From contig NZ_JAIVFS010000031.1 of assembly GCF_020829645.1 (NCBI RefSeq), positions 1-64,000 of the forward strand: a DNA stretch of 64,000 nt, read 5' to 3'. Below are positions 25,430 through 33,882 of this stretch, in pieces (positions within the stretch are counted from its first letter, which is position 1; each line of letters begins with the position of its first letter). Under the pieces are notes generated by a model, which worked only from the letters and a program-made list of their open reading frames with translations, had not been told where the DNA came from and did not search any database. The position numbers were made by a program, and so were the translations under genes. The DNA is from Nostoc mirabile CHAB5784. GTDB lineage: Bacteria; Cyanobacteriota; Cyanobacteriia; Cyanobacteriales; Nostocaceae.

Positions 25430-25570
25430 TTAGTTTAGCGCATAGGCAGCTTGCAGCGCCCAGATTATGAGAGCAGCGATCGATCCCAGAAGCAACACGG
25501 TAGAGATAGTGACTACTTTTGGGGAATCTGCACCCTCAAATTTCATAATTCCGCGATTTAAGTCGGACAT
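25430..25570 (-). CDS. 46-residue single-pass membrane protein
   Basis: Reading from the ATG at 25570 gives MSDLNRGIMKFEGADSPKVV followed by one hydrophobic helix (TISTVLLLGSIAALIIWALQ) and a short AAYALN tail. The polar N-terminus with GADSP and the one helix resemble the small subunits of photosynthetic or NDH complexes, but I do not recognise it as a named one. The composition is protein-like: no rare codon runs, and a HIP1-like site lies within the frame. It stands alone on the minus strand. Confidence 0.65.
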   Translation of the reverse strand: MSDLNRGIMKFEGADSPKVVTISTVLLLGSIAALIIWALQAAYALN

Positions 25571-25749
25571 AGCTTTGTAATCCTCTCTTGTTGGAGCATG
25601 AAACATTTGTCCGTTTTGATTGTAGTCCTTCTCTTTGAGGATGACGTTAAATTCCTAATATTATTTTGTTTCAGCTTGGCAACTTTTCCATCACCAAAAT
25701 TGCTTACTTCTTTAGAGGGATTAGTCTTATTTATACAAACGTGGGGAGT

Positions 25750-25791
25750 GGGAGGCAGGGGGCAGGGGGCAGGGGGCAGGGGGCAGGGGGA
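25750..25791. repeat. GGCAGGG heptamer array
   Basis: About five tandem copies of the 7-mer GGCAGGG end just before the stop of the four-helix-bundle gene. Similar C-rich/G-rich runs lie at 26125-26155 and 26340-26372. Confidence 0.7.
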
Positions 25792-25794
25792 TAA

Positions 25795-26115
25795 TTAGCG
25801 TTTTATGAGCCAAGGGGATGGATTGTTGATTATGGTTACTAGAATGCCTAATACTCGGTTATAATTTCCATAAAGTTCTCGACCTGTATCAACATCTAAA
25901 TAACTGCACTTGACAGCAAATTTCAACCAAGTCTGAGTCTCTGCTGCAACTGAATCCGAATCATTTAACTTAGCTACAAAAGCAGCTTCATATCGACGTT
26001 TTCTCCATGCTTCCGCCAGATTTGCACATACAGAACGTGACGATCTACGAATTTGGTCAGTTAACGAATATCTCTCTTCTACAGGAAACTTCTTGGATGT
26101 TTCAAATATTTTCAT
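25795..26115 (-). CDS. Four-helix-bundle protein (S23/IVP family), N-terminally shortened
   Basis: 106 residues matching the four-helix-bundle family first noticed in 23S rRNA intervening sequences: SKKFPVEERYSLTDQIRRSS, then RSVCANLAEAWRKR, and WLKFAVKCSYLD. Family members usually begin about 20 residues earlier with a DLxVWQKAxxL helix. Here the sequence upstream of the ATG is a repetitive GGGAGCA tract, so the first helix appears to have been lost. The function of the family is unclear. Both flanks are short repeat arrays, which suggests it sits in a repeat-prone site. Confidence 0.75.
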   Translation of the reverse strand: MKIFETSKKFPVEERYSLTDQIRRSSRSVCANLAEAWRKRRYEAAFVAKLNDSDSVAAETQTWLKFAVKCSYLDVDTGRELYGNYNRVLGILVTIINNPSPWLIKR

Positions 26116-26376
26116 GGCTGTGTGAAAAAGCAGGGGAGCAGGGAGCAGGGAGCTCTTAGCTGGGGAGAAAAACCACCCACAAGGGGTGGGGCTTCAACCC
26201 TCGGCAGATTTGGAGCAGGGGTGCTTTCGCTTAACGTCGGGCGAGGTTTGTACCTTTCCCCCTGCCCCCTGCCTCTTAATTAAATGCCATTTTGTATACT
26301 TCCAAGTCTTCATGACTTTTAATTGGTTCTTTTTCCATTCCCCCTGCTCCCTGCCCCCTGCCCCTCTGCCTATATT

Positions 26377-27327
26377 TTAGTATCCTGCTTGCTTGTCTAC
26401 CACATTCCGCAAGGGCTGACCAGTTTGATAGCGTTTGAGATTGTCAATAAATAGTTGTGCTATTCGCTCTCTGAGGCGTGGCGAAAGGGCTGAACAATGG
26501 GGTGTGATAAAGGCGTTTGGCAACGACCACAAGGGACTTTCCGGCGGCAGAGGTTCTGTAGCTACTGTATCTAATCCAGCACCGGCAATCCATCCCTCAC
26601 GTAGTGCGGTGAGTAATGCGGCTTCATCTACGATCGCACCACGAGCAATGTTAATTAAGTAAGCAGACTGACGCATAGAGCGCAATGCAGCTTCATCGAT
26701 CAAGCCTTTAGTGTCTGGAGTTAATGGTGTAGCAATAACTACATAGTCTGCTGCTGGCAGGAGCGATCGCCACTGATTGGCATCCACAATCTTGTCAAAA
26801 TTTGGTAGGGGTTCGGGATGGCGGCGACTACCCCAAACTGTGACTCCAAAGGCTTTGGCACGAGATGCGATCGCTTGACCAATATTACCAGTGCCGAGAA
26901 TTAATAAAGTCGCGTCTGCCAACTCTTCGAGAAATACTCCTCTTACCCAAGTGTGTTCATCCTGCAAAGTTTGCAATTTCCGCAGATTCTTGGCGTGATG
27001 GAGCATGAATGCTAGTACAAATTCCGAAATTGGAATCGCATGAACTCCTGCGCCATTAGTGAGGATAATATCCTTTTGCAAAAAAGTTGGTGTGAGGATG
27101 TGATTCACCCCAGCACTCGGTGACTGTTGCCAACGCAGCGCGGGTGCTGCTGTCAGTACTTTGTTAAGGGTAGAAGTCTTTAGGTAAAATCCGTTAACAT
27201 AAATTTCTGCATCACTAGCATCACCATCAAGATTACCTTCACTATCCACCTCCACAACATCTATATCAGATGGTAGGTGTGGCTCAATATCAGCAATGAG
27301 ATGATCGGGTAAAATTAGTTTCACCAT
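26377..27327 (-). CDS. D-2-hydroxyacid dehydrogenase (NAD-dependent), paralog 1
   Basis: 316 residues. The Rossmann fold carries LLILGTGNIGQAIASRAKAFG (about 140) followed by the arginines of SRRHPE. The catalytic residues follow: Arg in INIARGAIVDE, Glu in ATEPLPPESPLW and His in ITPHCSALSP. The family reversibly reduces 2-oxoacids (glyoxylate, hydroxypyruvate, phenylpyruvate and others). The substrate is not evident. It is downstream of a close paralog on the same strand with 129 bp between them that include a TTACGAA heptamer array. Confidence 0.9.
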   Translation of the reverse strand: MVKLILPDHLIADIEPHLPSDIDVVEVDSEGNLDGDASDAEIYVNGFYLKTSTLNKVLTAAPALRWQQSPSAGVNHILTPTFLQKDIILTNGAGVHAIPISEFVLAFMLHHAKNLRKLQTLQDEHTWVRGVFLEELADATLLILGTGNIGQAIASRAKAFGVTVWGSRRHPEPLPNFDKIVDANQWRSLLPAADYVVIATPLTPDTKGLIDEAALRSMRQSAYLINIARGAIVDEAALLTALREGWIAGAGLDTVATEPLPPESPLWSLPNAFITPHCSALSPRLRERIAQLFIDNLKRYQTGQPLRNVVDKQAGY

Positions 27328-27456
27328 TTGCTACTCCCTCATTTCATTTTGGATTTTGGATCGCACCAAAGGTGCGCTTCCAGCGCAACTTGGATTTTGG
27401 ATTGTGCAACCTAAGCCGCAGCACCTGTTAATTATGAATTACGAATTACGAATTAC

Positions 27457-28404
27457 TTAGTATCCTGCTTCTTTGTCTACTATATTTCGTAACGGCTGAC
27501 CAGCTTGGTAACGCTTCAGATTGTCGATAAATAGCGCTATTGAACGCTGTTTACTTTTTGGGGAATGATCGGAAGTATGAGGTGTGATAAAGATGTTAGG
27601 GAGTAACCACAAAGGACTTTCTGGTGGTAGTGGTTCTGAGTTAACTGTGTCTAATGCTGCACCTGCAATCCAACCTTCTGTGAGCGCTTTTATTAATGCC
27701 GATTCATCGACTACGCCACCGCGAGCAATATTAATTAGGTATGCATGTTTTGGGAGCGATCGCAATACAGATTCATCAATAAATTCTTTGGTTTCTAGAG
27801 TTAGTGGTGTCGCAATAACTACATAATCAACTCCTGGTAGGAGCGATCGCCATTCATCAGCACCGACTACTTTATCAAAATTTGGTAGCTCTTGGGGATG
27901 ACGGCGACTGCCAATAATTTTCAAGCCAAAGGGTTTAGCACGGGCGGCGATTTCTTGACCTATACCACCAGCGCCAATAATTAGCAAGGTCGCATCTGTC
28001 AACTCTTGGATGGCAAAGCCTCTTTTCCAGTGACGTTCTGCTTGTAAAGCATATAATTCCTGTAGATGCTTGGCATGAGCCAGTATATAAGTGATTACAA
28101 ATTCTGCGATCGGAATCCCATGCACTCCGGCCCCATTTGTGAGGATAATATCTCTTTCCAAATAAGTTGGTGTCAGGATGTGATTCACCCCTGCATTTGG
28201 TGCATGATGCCAACGCAGTGCAGGTGCTGCTTCTAGTATTTTATGCAGCGTCGGACTTCTCGATAAAAACCAACTGAAATAAACTTCAGCATCGCTAGCA
28301 TCCCCATCTAAATTCCCTTCAACATCTACCCTGACAACCTCTGTATCAGGTGGTAGATGAGGTTCAATGTCAGCAACGAGATCAAGCGGCAAAATCAGCT
28401 TCAT
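27457..28404 (-). CDS. D-2-hydroxyacid dehydrogenase (NAD-dependent), paralog 2
   Basis: 315 residues, aligning without large gaps to the neighbouring dehydrogenase (shared GNLDGDASDAE, APALRW, AGVNHILTPT, NGAGVH). NAD-binding motif LLIIGAGGIGQEIAARAKPFG; catalytic Arg in INIARGGVVDE, Glu in NSEPLPPESPLW and His in ITPHTSDHSP. The pair is a tandem duplication with clear divergence, especially around residues 40-55 and 110-130, which may reflect different substrates. Confidence 0.9.
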   Translation of the reverse strand: MKLILPLDLVADIEPHLPPDTEVVRVDVEGNLDGDASDAEVYFSWFLSRSPTLHKILEAAPALRWHHAPNAGVNHILTPTYLERDIILTNGAGVHGIPIAEFVITYILAHAKHLQELYALQAERHWKRGFAIQELTDATLLIIGAGGIGQEIAARAKPFGLKIIGSRRHPQELPNFDKVVGADEWRSLLPGVDYVVIATPLTLETKEFIDESVLRSLPKHAYLINIARGGVVDESALIKALTEGWIAGAALDTVNSEPLPPESPLWLLPNIFITPHTSDHSPKSKQRSIALFIDNLKRYQAGQPLRNIVDKEAGY

Positions 28405-28525
28405 TGTAGATTACCTCTTCTTTCTTTACAGGGCTATTTTGGGAAATTGTCTCTGTTTGATCAAAAAATTAAGTGCCATTTTTTCTTGGCATAAATTAAT
28501 ATATTTAATAAGAACTCAGATATTT

Positions 28526-29029
28526 TTATTTAATCTGTAAACACATAAACTCCAGATCAAAATATTGATTATTAAATTTATAGGCCATTTTCTCTATTCC
28601 ATATATTTGAAAGCCTAATGATAAATAAAGTTTTTTTGCTAAAAAATTAATTTTAACAATATCAAGTAATAATATTTCTACCTCGTTAATAGCTTTTGCT
28701 CTTTCAATTAATTCATTTAGTAATAATTTACCTATACCTTTTCCTCGATATTCTTGTTGAACATACATACTACTAATATATGCTTTATGCCTGAGTTTTA
28801 TTCTTGATTCTTGGTGAAATGCGACTATTCCAATTAACTCTTTATCCTCAAAGCAGCCCAAAATAAAGTTATTGTTATCTACTAGTATTCTATCCCGAAA
28901 TTGTTCTATCGTCTTAATTGCTTCTTCATGATACGTTGTGCCAAATGAATCTGGATTTTTATATAAAGCTTCTAATCTGATCTGTCTATAATCTTCTGCA
29001 TCATACTTTGTTAATTTTCTAATTATCAT
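28526..29029 (-). CDS. GNAT-family N-acetyltransferase
   Basis: About 167 residues from the ATG at 29029; the open frame reaches 29071 only through a TTG. The acetyl-CoA loop is in SSMYVQQEYRGKGIGKLLLN (R/Q-x-x-G-x-G/A), preceded by the beta strand ELIGIVAFHQES. The substrate is unknown; the N-terminal IIRKLTKYDAEDYRQIRLEA resembles RimI/phosphinothricin-type acetyltransferases. The coding sequence is markedly more AT-rich than its neighbours, suggesting horizontal acquisition. Confidence 0.85.
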   Translation of the reverse strand: MIIRKLTKYDAEDYRQIRLEALYKNPDSFGTTYHEEAIKTIEQFRDRILVDNNNFILGCFEDKELIGIVAFHQESRIKLRHKAYISSMYVQQEYRGKGIGKLLLNELIERAKAINEVEILLLDIVKINFLAKKLYLSLGFQIYGIEKMAYKFNNQYFDLEFMCLQIK

Positions 29030-29297
29030 TAAATTAAATATAATTAATAGATATTTATTGTTTATTTTCAATAAAGCGATATAAATTAATAATTCTTATT
29101 TTCTAGTTTATCTAGGTCGTGAATATAGAAAAAATCATCCAGAGCCGCAGAGAGAAGACTTGAGAGGTATTTTGAGTGTTCATAAAAAATTTTCGATTGC
29201 TATAGCTGCTTTTTAAGAGGAAGTTTTAATCTCGAAGTAGCCTCTTTTACCGCAGCTACCTCAAGCATTATATTAATCAACTAACGAAAGCTAAATC

Positions 29298-30074
29298 TCA
29301 ACTACTCAACTGCAACAATTGGTTATTTGGCTGAGTACCTTCATGGCTCATTACTCGCTTGAGAATTGCTTCTCTGATATTGACAAACACTTCGCTACTT
29401 CTATCTCGCGGGCGTGAAAGTCTCACAGGTAAATCCAGAGAAATCTGTCCTTGTTCAATCACTATCACTCGGTCTGCCAACGCCACAGCCTCTTCTACAT
29501 CATGAGTAACCAAAAACGCAGTAAATCTGCGCTCTTGCCACAAGTTCTCAATCAAATTCTGCATCTCTTGGCGAGTTAGAGCATCCAATGCTCCCAAAGG
29601 TTCATCTAGCAACAACAAACGGGGCTGACTGACTAACGCTCTTGCTAATGATACCCGTTGCCGTTGTCCACCAGATAAGACATACGGCCACTCATCAGCC
29701 CTATCTTTGAGTCCAACTTTATCGAGTGCCCACAAAGCTTTTTCACGCCAATTACCTTCCAAGCCCAACCCCACGTTGTGAACAACGTGCTTCCACGGCA
29801 GCAAGCGGGGGTCTTGAAACATTACCGTTACGGAGCGGCTGAGTCTATGCAGTGGTTCTCCATCCAGTAGTATTCCGCCGGCAGTTGCTTTATCTAATCC
29901 TGACACAAGACGCAATAAAGTACTTTTACCACAACCACTACGTCCAACAATAGCGACAAACTCACCTGCTTTAACTTCTAAATTCAGCGAGTTTAAAACA
30001 GTTTTTTTGCCGAAAGCCTTCGTCAACTCCAAAATACTTAGCTGTGTACCTTGTACATTAGAACTCACTTGCAA
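29298..30074 (-). CDS. ssuB: Aliphatic sulfonate ABC transporter ATP-binding protein
   Basis: 258 residues with Walker A GRSGCGKSTLLRL (about 43-55), Q-loop VMFQDPRLLPW, signature LSGGQRQRVSLARAL, Walker B LLLLDEPLGALD and H-loop VTHDVEEAVALAD. DPRLLPW and DPL-GALD are typical of the nitrate/sulfonate/taurine (SsuB/TauB/NrtD) subfamily. It lies 133 bp after the permease gene and ends the ssuD-ssuC-ssuB operon. No binding-protein gene is in this operon; candidates are encoded on the opposite strand 9-23 kb away. Confidence 0.9.
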   Translation of the reverse strand: MQVSSNVQGTQLSILELTKAFGKKTVLNSLNLEVKAGEFVAIVGRSGCGKSTLLRLVSGLDKATAGGILLDGEPLHRLSRSVTVMFQDPRLLPWKHVVHNVGLGLEGNWREKALWALDKVGLKDRADEWPYVLSGGQRQRVSLARALVSQPRLLLLDEPLGALDALTRQEMQNLIENLWQERRFTAFLVTHDVEEAVALADRVIVIEQGQISLDLPVRLSRPRDRSSEVFVNIREAILKRVMSHEGTQPNNQLLQLSS

Positions 30075-30207
30075 AATCTCCTTTTTTAGAAAAATCGGAA
30101 TTTAATTGTTTGATGAAACGTTGAATTTGTAAATCACACTCAAAATAATTAGAAGTCAAAATTTAAAATCAATAGTTTTAAAACTTTGACTCTGGTGAAT
30201 TTGGCAT

Positions 30208-31035
30208 TTATGACTTTTGATAATTGGGGTTCCAAGCCAAGAATTTGGTTTCTAATCCTCTGGCAACAGCATCTGCTAATTTACCCAGCAATGCATAGAT
30301 CACAATACTCAAGACTACAACATCGGTTTGCATAAACTCACGGGCATTCATTGCCATATAACCCAGTCCAGAATCTGCTGCGATCGTTTCTGCCACAATT
30401 AGTGTCAGCCACATAATCCCCAAGGAAAAACGGACACCAATGAGAATCGAAGACAAAGCTCCTGGAAAAATGATTTGCCACAGAAGTTGTGGTGTTTTTA
30501 ACCCATAGACTTTTCCCATTTCAATCAGTCCAGGGTCAACACTGCGGATACCATGAAATGTATTGAGATATAACGGGAAAAATACTCCCATAGACACTAG
30601 AAATAATCTAGCTTGATCGCCAATCCCAAACCAGAGAATCACTAGCGGAATTAATGCCAAATTGGGGATAGTGCGGAGCATTTGCAGAGAACTATCAAAT
30701 AACTTTTCTGCTATACGGGAAAAGCCATTGAGTAATCCCAAACCGAAGCCAATACTGCCACCAACTATAAAACCAGATATCGCCCGCCCAGCACTAATTC
30801 CTATATGTTGAAAAAGTTCTCCGGTGGAGGCTAGTTTAATCGCTGTAGCGATTACGCCACTAGGGGCTGGTAAAATTCTGGTTGAGAGTAAACCAGTTCT
30901 GGAAGAAAGTTCCCAAAGTACTAGTACTAGAACAGGTACAATCCAAGGAACTATTTTTTCGATTTGCGGGTTGTTTAACACCTCGCTCAGGGATATATTA
31001 TTGTTGCGTTTGGTGTGTTTAAAGGTAATAGTCAT
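30208..31035 (-). CDS. ssuC: Aliphatic sulfonate ABC transporter permease
   Basis: 275 residues with about six membrane helices. The first is IVPWIVPVLVLVLWELSS; the EAA loop is EMGKVYGLKTPQLLWQIIFP, followed by GALSSILIGVRFSLGIMWL. The pattern fits the SsuC/TauC/NrtB permeases of the inner membrane. Its order between the flavin monooxygenase and ATPase genes supports sulfonate import. The gap to ssuD is 180 bp and holds no recognisable gene. Confidence 0.9.
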   Translation of the reverse strand: MTITFKHTKRNNNISLSEVLNNPQIEKIVPWIVPVLVLVLWELSSRTGLLSTRILPAPSGVIATAIKLASTGELFQHIGISAGRAISGFIVGGSIGFGLGLLNGFSRIAEKLFDSSLQMLRTIPNLALIPLVILWFGIGDQARLFLVSMGVFFPLYLNTFHGIRSVDPGLIEMGKVYGLKTPQLLWQIIFPGALSSILIGVRFSLGIMWLTLIVAETIAADSGLGYMAMNAREFMQTDVVVLSIVIYALLGKLADAVARGLETKFLAWNPNYQKS

Positions 31036-31215
31036 GAAATTGTGGATTTGGGATTTTAGATTTTAGATTGTTCACAAAGATGAGTTTAGAAGCATCAAGC
31101 TTTTGATTTTAGACTTTACATTTGGTGTTTTTGCTTAATCCCAAATCGTTCGACTGAGCGACTTATGGAACCGAAGCCGAGGTAAGTCGAAGTCCAAAAT
31201 CTAAAATTGGCATTG

Positions 31216-32364
31216 TCATGAAGCACTCGTTAGTTGTTTAGCAAATTTTTCATTGGTAATGATTTCGCTAACAGTACTCAAGACTGGTGGCGTTAAAGGT
31301 GCAGGTTCACTCTGCAAAGGTAGGCGTGGAAATAATAATTCAGCAGTGCGATATGCTTCTTCTAAATGGGGATATCCAGAAAACACGAAAGTTTCTATGC
31401 CCAAATTGCGATATTCCAGCATCCTAGCGGCAACGGTGTCGGGATCTCCAACTAGGGCTGTACCAGCACCACCTCGCACCAATCCAATTCCTGTCCAGAG
31501 GTTGGGGCTAATCTCTAAAGTTTTTCGACTACCACTATGTAGTTGACTCATGCGCCGCTGTCCTTCAGAATCAGAACTAGCCAAGTCTTTCTGAGCTTTT
31601 GCGATCGCATCTTCATCCACATACTTAATTAGCTCATTGGCAGCATCCCAAGCCGCAGATTCGGTTTCTCGCACAATTACATGCAAGCGAATCCCAAAAC
31701 GGACTGTTCTACCTTGTTCAGCCGCCAGTCGCCGAACTTCAGCAATCTTTTGGGCTACTTGTTGTGGAGGTTCGCCCCAAGTTAGGTAAACATCTATATG
31801 TTTAGCAGCAACCCGCTTGGCAGCAGCAGATGAACCACCAAACCACAAGGGTGGATAGGGTTTTTGAACTGGTGGAAATAGGAGTTTACCACCTTTGATA
31901 TCCAGGTAGTTTCCTTTAAAATCAACTGTTTCCCCACTGACGATACCCCGCCAAACTGTAAGAAATTCATCGGTTAAATCATAGCGATCGTCATGACTAA
32001 GATGCAAGCCATCCCCAGCAAGTTGCACCGGATCTCCACCTGTCACCACATTAATTAACAATCTTCCTTTAGAAATCCGATCAAATGTTGCTGCCATCCG
32101 GGCAGCAGCACCTGGGGAAGTAATTCCTGGACGAATTGCTACAAGAAATTTCATCTGCTTAGTGACAGAGATGAAAGCGGCGGCAGTTATCCAAGCATCT
32201 TCACAAGAAGTCCCTGTAGGTAACAATGCGCCCGTGTAGCCTAAATTATCCACAGCTTGGGCAATTTGCTGCAAATAATCAGGTGTGGCAACACGAGAGC
32301 CAATATCTGTGCCTAAATAGCGTCCGTCATGAGATCCAGTCGGAATAAACCACAGAATTTGCAT
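31216..32364 (-). CDS. ssuD: FMNH2-dependent alkanesulfonate monooxygenase
   Basis: 382 residues of the bacterial luciferase-like family. MQILWFIPTGSHDGRYLGTD at the start, LPTGTSCEDAWITAAAFI, RPGITSPGAAARMAATFDRI, NVVTGGDPVQLAGDG and SGYPHLEEAYR are SsuD signatures. The enzyme cleaves C-S bonds of alkanesulfonates with O2 and FMNH2, releasing sulfite and an aldehyde; the reduced flavin comes from a separate reductase, not seen here. It is the first gene of ssuDCB. An inverted repeat of the type found before the flavoprotein gene lies 24 bp upstream of its ATG. Confidence 0.94.
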   Translation of the reverse strand: MQILWFIPTGSHDGRYLGTDIGSRVATPDYLQQIAQAVDNLGYTGALLPTGTSCEDAWITAAAFISVTKQMKFLVAIRPGITSPGAAARMAATFDRISKGRLLINVVTGGDPVQLAGDGLHLSHDDRYDLTDEFLTVWRGIVSGETVDFKGNYLDIKGGKLLFPPVQKPYPPLWFGGSSAAAKRVAAKHIDVYLTWGEPPQQVAQKIAEVRRLAAEQGRTVRFGIRLHVIVRETESAAWDAANELIKYVDEDAIAKAQKDLASSDSEGQRRMSQLHSGSRKTLEISPNLWTGIGLVRGGAGTALVGDPDTVAARMLEYRNLGIETFVFSGYPHLEEAYRTAELLFPRLPLQSEPAPLTPPVLSTVSEIITNEKFAKQLTSAS

Positions 32365-32388
32365 GTTTGTCAGGGTATGAGGGATAAA

Positions 32389-32422
32389 AAACTACGTTAA
32401 TTTGACAAAGTTACCGTAGTTT
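32389..32422 (-). promoter_or_regulatory. 34-bp operator-like inverted repeat upstream of ssuD (site C)
   Basis: Seven-base arms AAACTAC and GTAGTTT are separated by exactly 20 bases, starting GGTAACTTTG on the ssuD strand. Two more sites with the same arm length, spacing and many shared spacer bases lie at 36854-36887 and 37040-37073. The proximity to the ssuD start suggests transcriptional control of ssuDCB. Confidence 0.7.
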
Positions 32423-32692
32423 ATGATCAGCATTTTACAGGAAATTATTTAAAAAACCAGTGTAGATTCATAAAGAATAACTACCGACAAAATTTACTTT
32501 TTTGCAGATAATCCTGGTAATCATTACACTTTTGGAGCAAAGATCGCTGTCGTGAAGAATACAAGTTTTGTCGAAAGCTTATTTTGTCGAACAAGCTTTA
32601 CCGTAAATAAAAAGGTTTAAGACCCCAACCATTACATGTAGCGCGGAGTCGGAGCCACTCCGCCTCCGATCAGTTTCAGACGGGGATTTAAA

Positions 32693-32829
32693 CCAATACT
32701 GCTCGGGTTTTGGTGCATAGTCATTAGAGATCCCCCTTAGTCCCCCTTAAAAAGGGGGAAAATAAGGCATTTTTAGCCCCCCTTAAAAAGGGGGGTTGGG
32801 GGGATCGACTCTTAACCGAGCAGTATTGG
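32693..32829. mobile_element. 137-bp inverted-repeat element inserted in a palindrome (8-bp target duplication)
   Basis: Perfect 14-bp termini CCAATACTGCTCGG enclose a GATCCCCC...CTTAAAAAGG repeat (32729-32806). GATTTAAA is duplicated on both sides (32685-32692 and 32830-32837). Removing the element and one duplicate leaves the palindrome CGGGGATTTAAACCCCG. Confidence 0.8.
32729..32806. repeat. GATCCCCC / CCTTAAAAAGG hairpin repeat, copy 1
   Basis: Two CCCCTTAAAAAGGGG hairpins bounded by GATCCCCC and GGGGGGATC. Copies recur at 39391-39502 and 42700-42778, each in a gap of the organosulfur region. Confidence 0.8.
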
Positions 32830-32953
32830 GATTTAAACCCCGACTGAAAATGTCTAAAATGTTTGAATTTTGAATTGTTAACCTTGGAGTCTGCTCAGTA
32901 AAGTCAGTACTTGGATAAAGGTTATGATTACTGATGGCTAGACTCTCTAATCA

Positions 32954-33775
32954 TTGATTCTCTCAGTCATTATTTCCTTTACTTTCCAAAACCAAGGTTT
33001 TCAAGAATTAATCGGGAAATTTGCCAAATATGGGTTGTTTTACAAAAAAAGCAGGAGTATTTTAGTGTGGAACTTGAAAGCTGGTATTTTAGTACTTACA
33101 CTGAGTTGTATAATTGCGACTGGTATAGCAGTATATCTTCTTGGCGGCATTGAACCAGCACAAATTCAAGCTTTGCTAAAATCTTCTGGTATCTGGGCAC
33201 CTGTTATTTATGTTGCTTTGTACGTTGTAGCAACTATGTTAGTTTTGCCCTCAACAGTGCTAAATTTGACTGGAGGTGCAATTTTTGGCCCTTGGCTGGG
33301 TACTTTCTGGACTAGTGTTGGAGCAATCATTGCGGCAATAATTGCCTTTATTTTTACTCGGACTATTGGACGGCAAACAGTTGCAAAACGACTAGCAGGA
33401 CGCTGGCAAGCGATGGATGCTGAGGTGCGCCGTGGAGGGCTTTTTTATATGTTTGCTATCCGATTAGTACCAATCATGCCCTATGGTTTGGTCAACTTTG
33501 TTGCTGGACTGACTTCGATCAGCTTTAAAGATTATGTTCTAGGTACAACACTTGGTACTGTTCCTAGTGTATTACCTTTTGTACTACTGGGTAGTTCTGG
33601 TCTTAAGGCAGTCAAAACAGGCGATTTCTTGCCGCTAGTACTCGCCTTGGCCTTAACTGGAACCCTGGTAGCAGGGTCTACTTGGTATCGCCATCGCCGG
33701 AGTTTTCCCAAAAAAGCTGTAGAAAGTCTTAAAGAATCAAATCCTTCAGATGACATCAACCCGAAGAATAAATAA
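32954..33775 (+). CDS. TVP38/TMEM64 (DedA-related) family membrane protein
   Basis: 273 residues with about five or six hydrophobic segments. The VTT/SNARE-associated domain signature is visible in LNLTGGAIFGPWLGTFW, IIAFIFTRTIGRQTVAKRL and YMFAIRLVPIMPYGLVNFVAGL with SFKDYVLGTTLGTVPSV. The family acts in the inner membrane; relatives are implicated in lipid scrambling or transport, but no precise role is settled. The start is uncertain: the frame opens with a TTG at 32954, and a GTG at 33065 before the first strong helix is an alternative. A glycosyltransferase follows after 107 bp. Confidence 0.88.
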   Translation: MILSVIISFTFQNQGFQELIGKFAKYGLFYKKSRSILVWNLKAGILVLTLSCIIATGIAVYLLGGIEPAQIQALLKSSGIWAPVIYVALYVVATMLVLPSTVLNLTGGAIFGPWLGTFWTSVGAIIAAIIAFIFTRTIGRQTVAKRLAGRWQAMDAEVRRGGLFYMFAIRLVPIMPYGLVNFVAGLTSISFKDYVLGTTLGTVPSVLPFVLLGSSGLKAVKTGDFLPLVLALALTGTLVAGSTWYRHRRSFPKKAVESLKESNPSDDINPKNK

Positions 33776-33882
33776 ACTATAGCAATCTGACTTGACTATT
33801 GCTAAGTATACTGAGAACAAAACCTTGATGATTACAAGCAGTCTGTCAACTTGGGTGTTCAAAAATTAAACAAGATTTTTAG

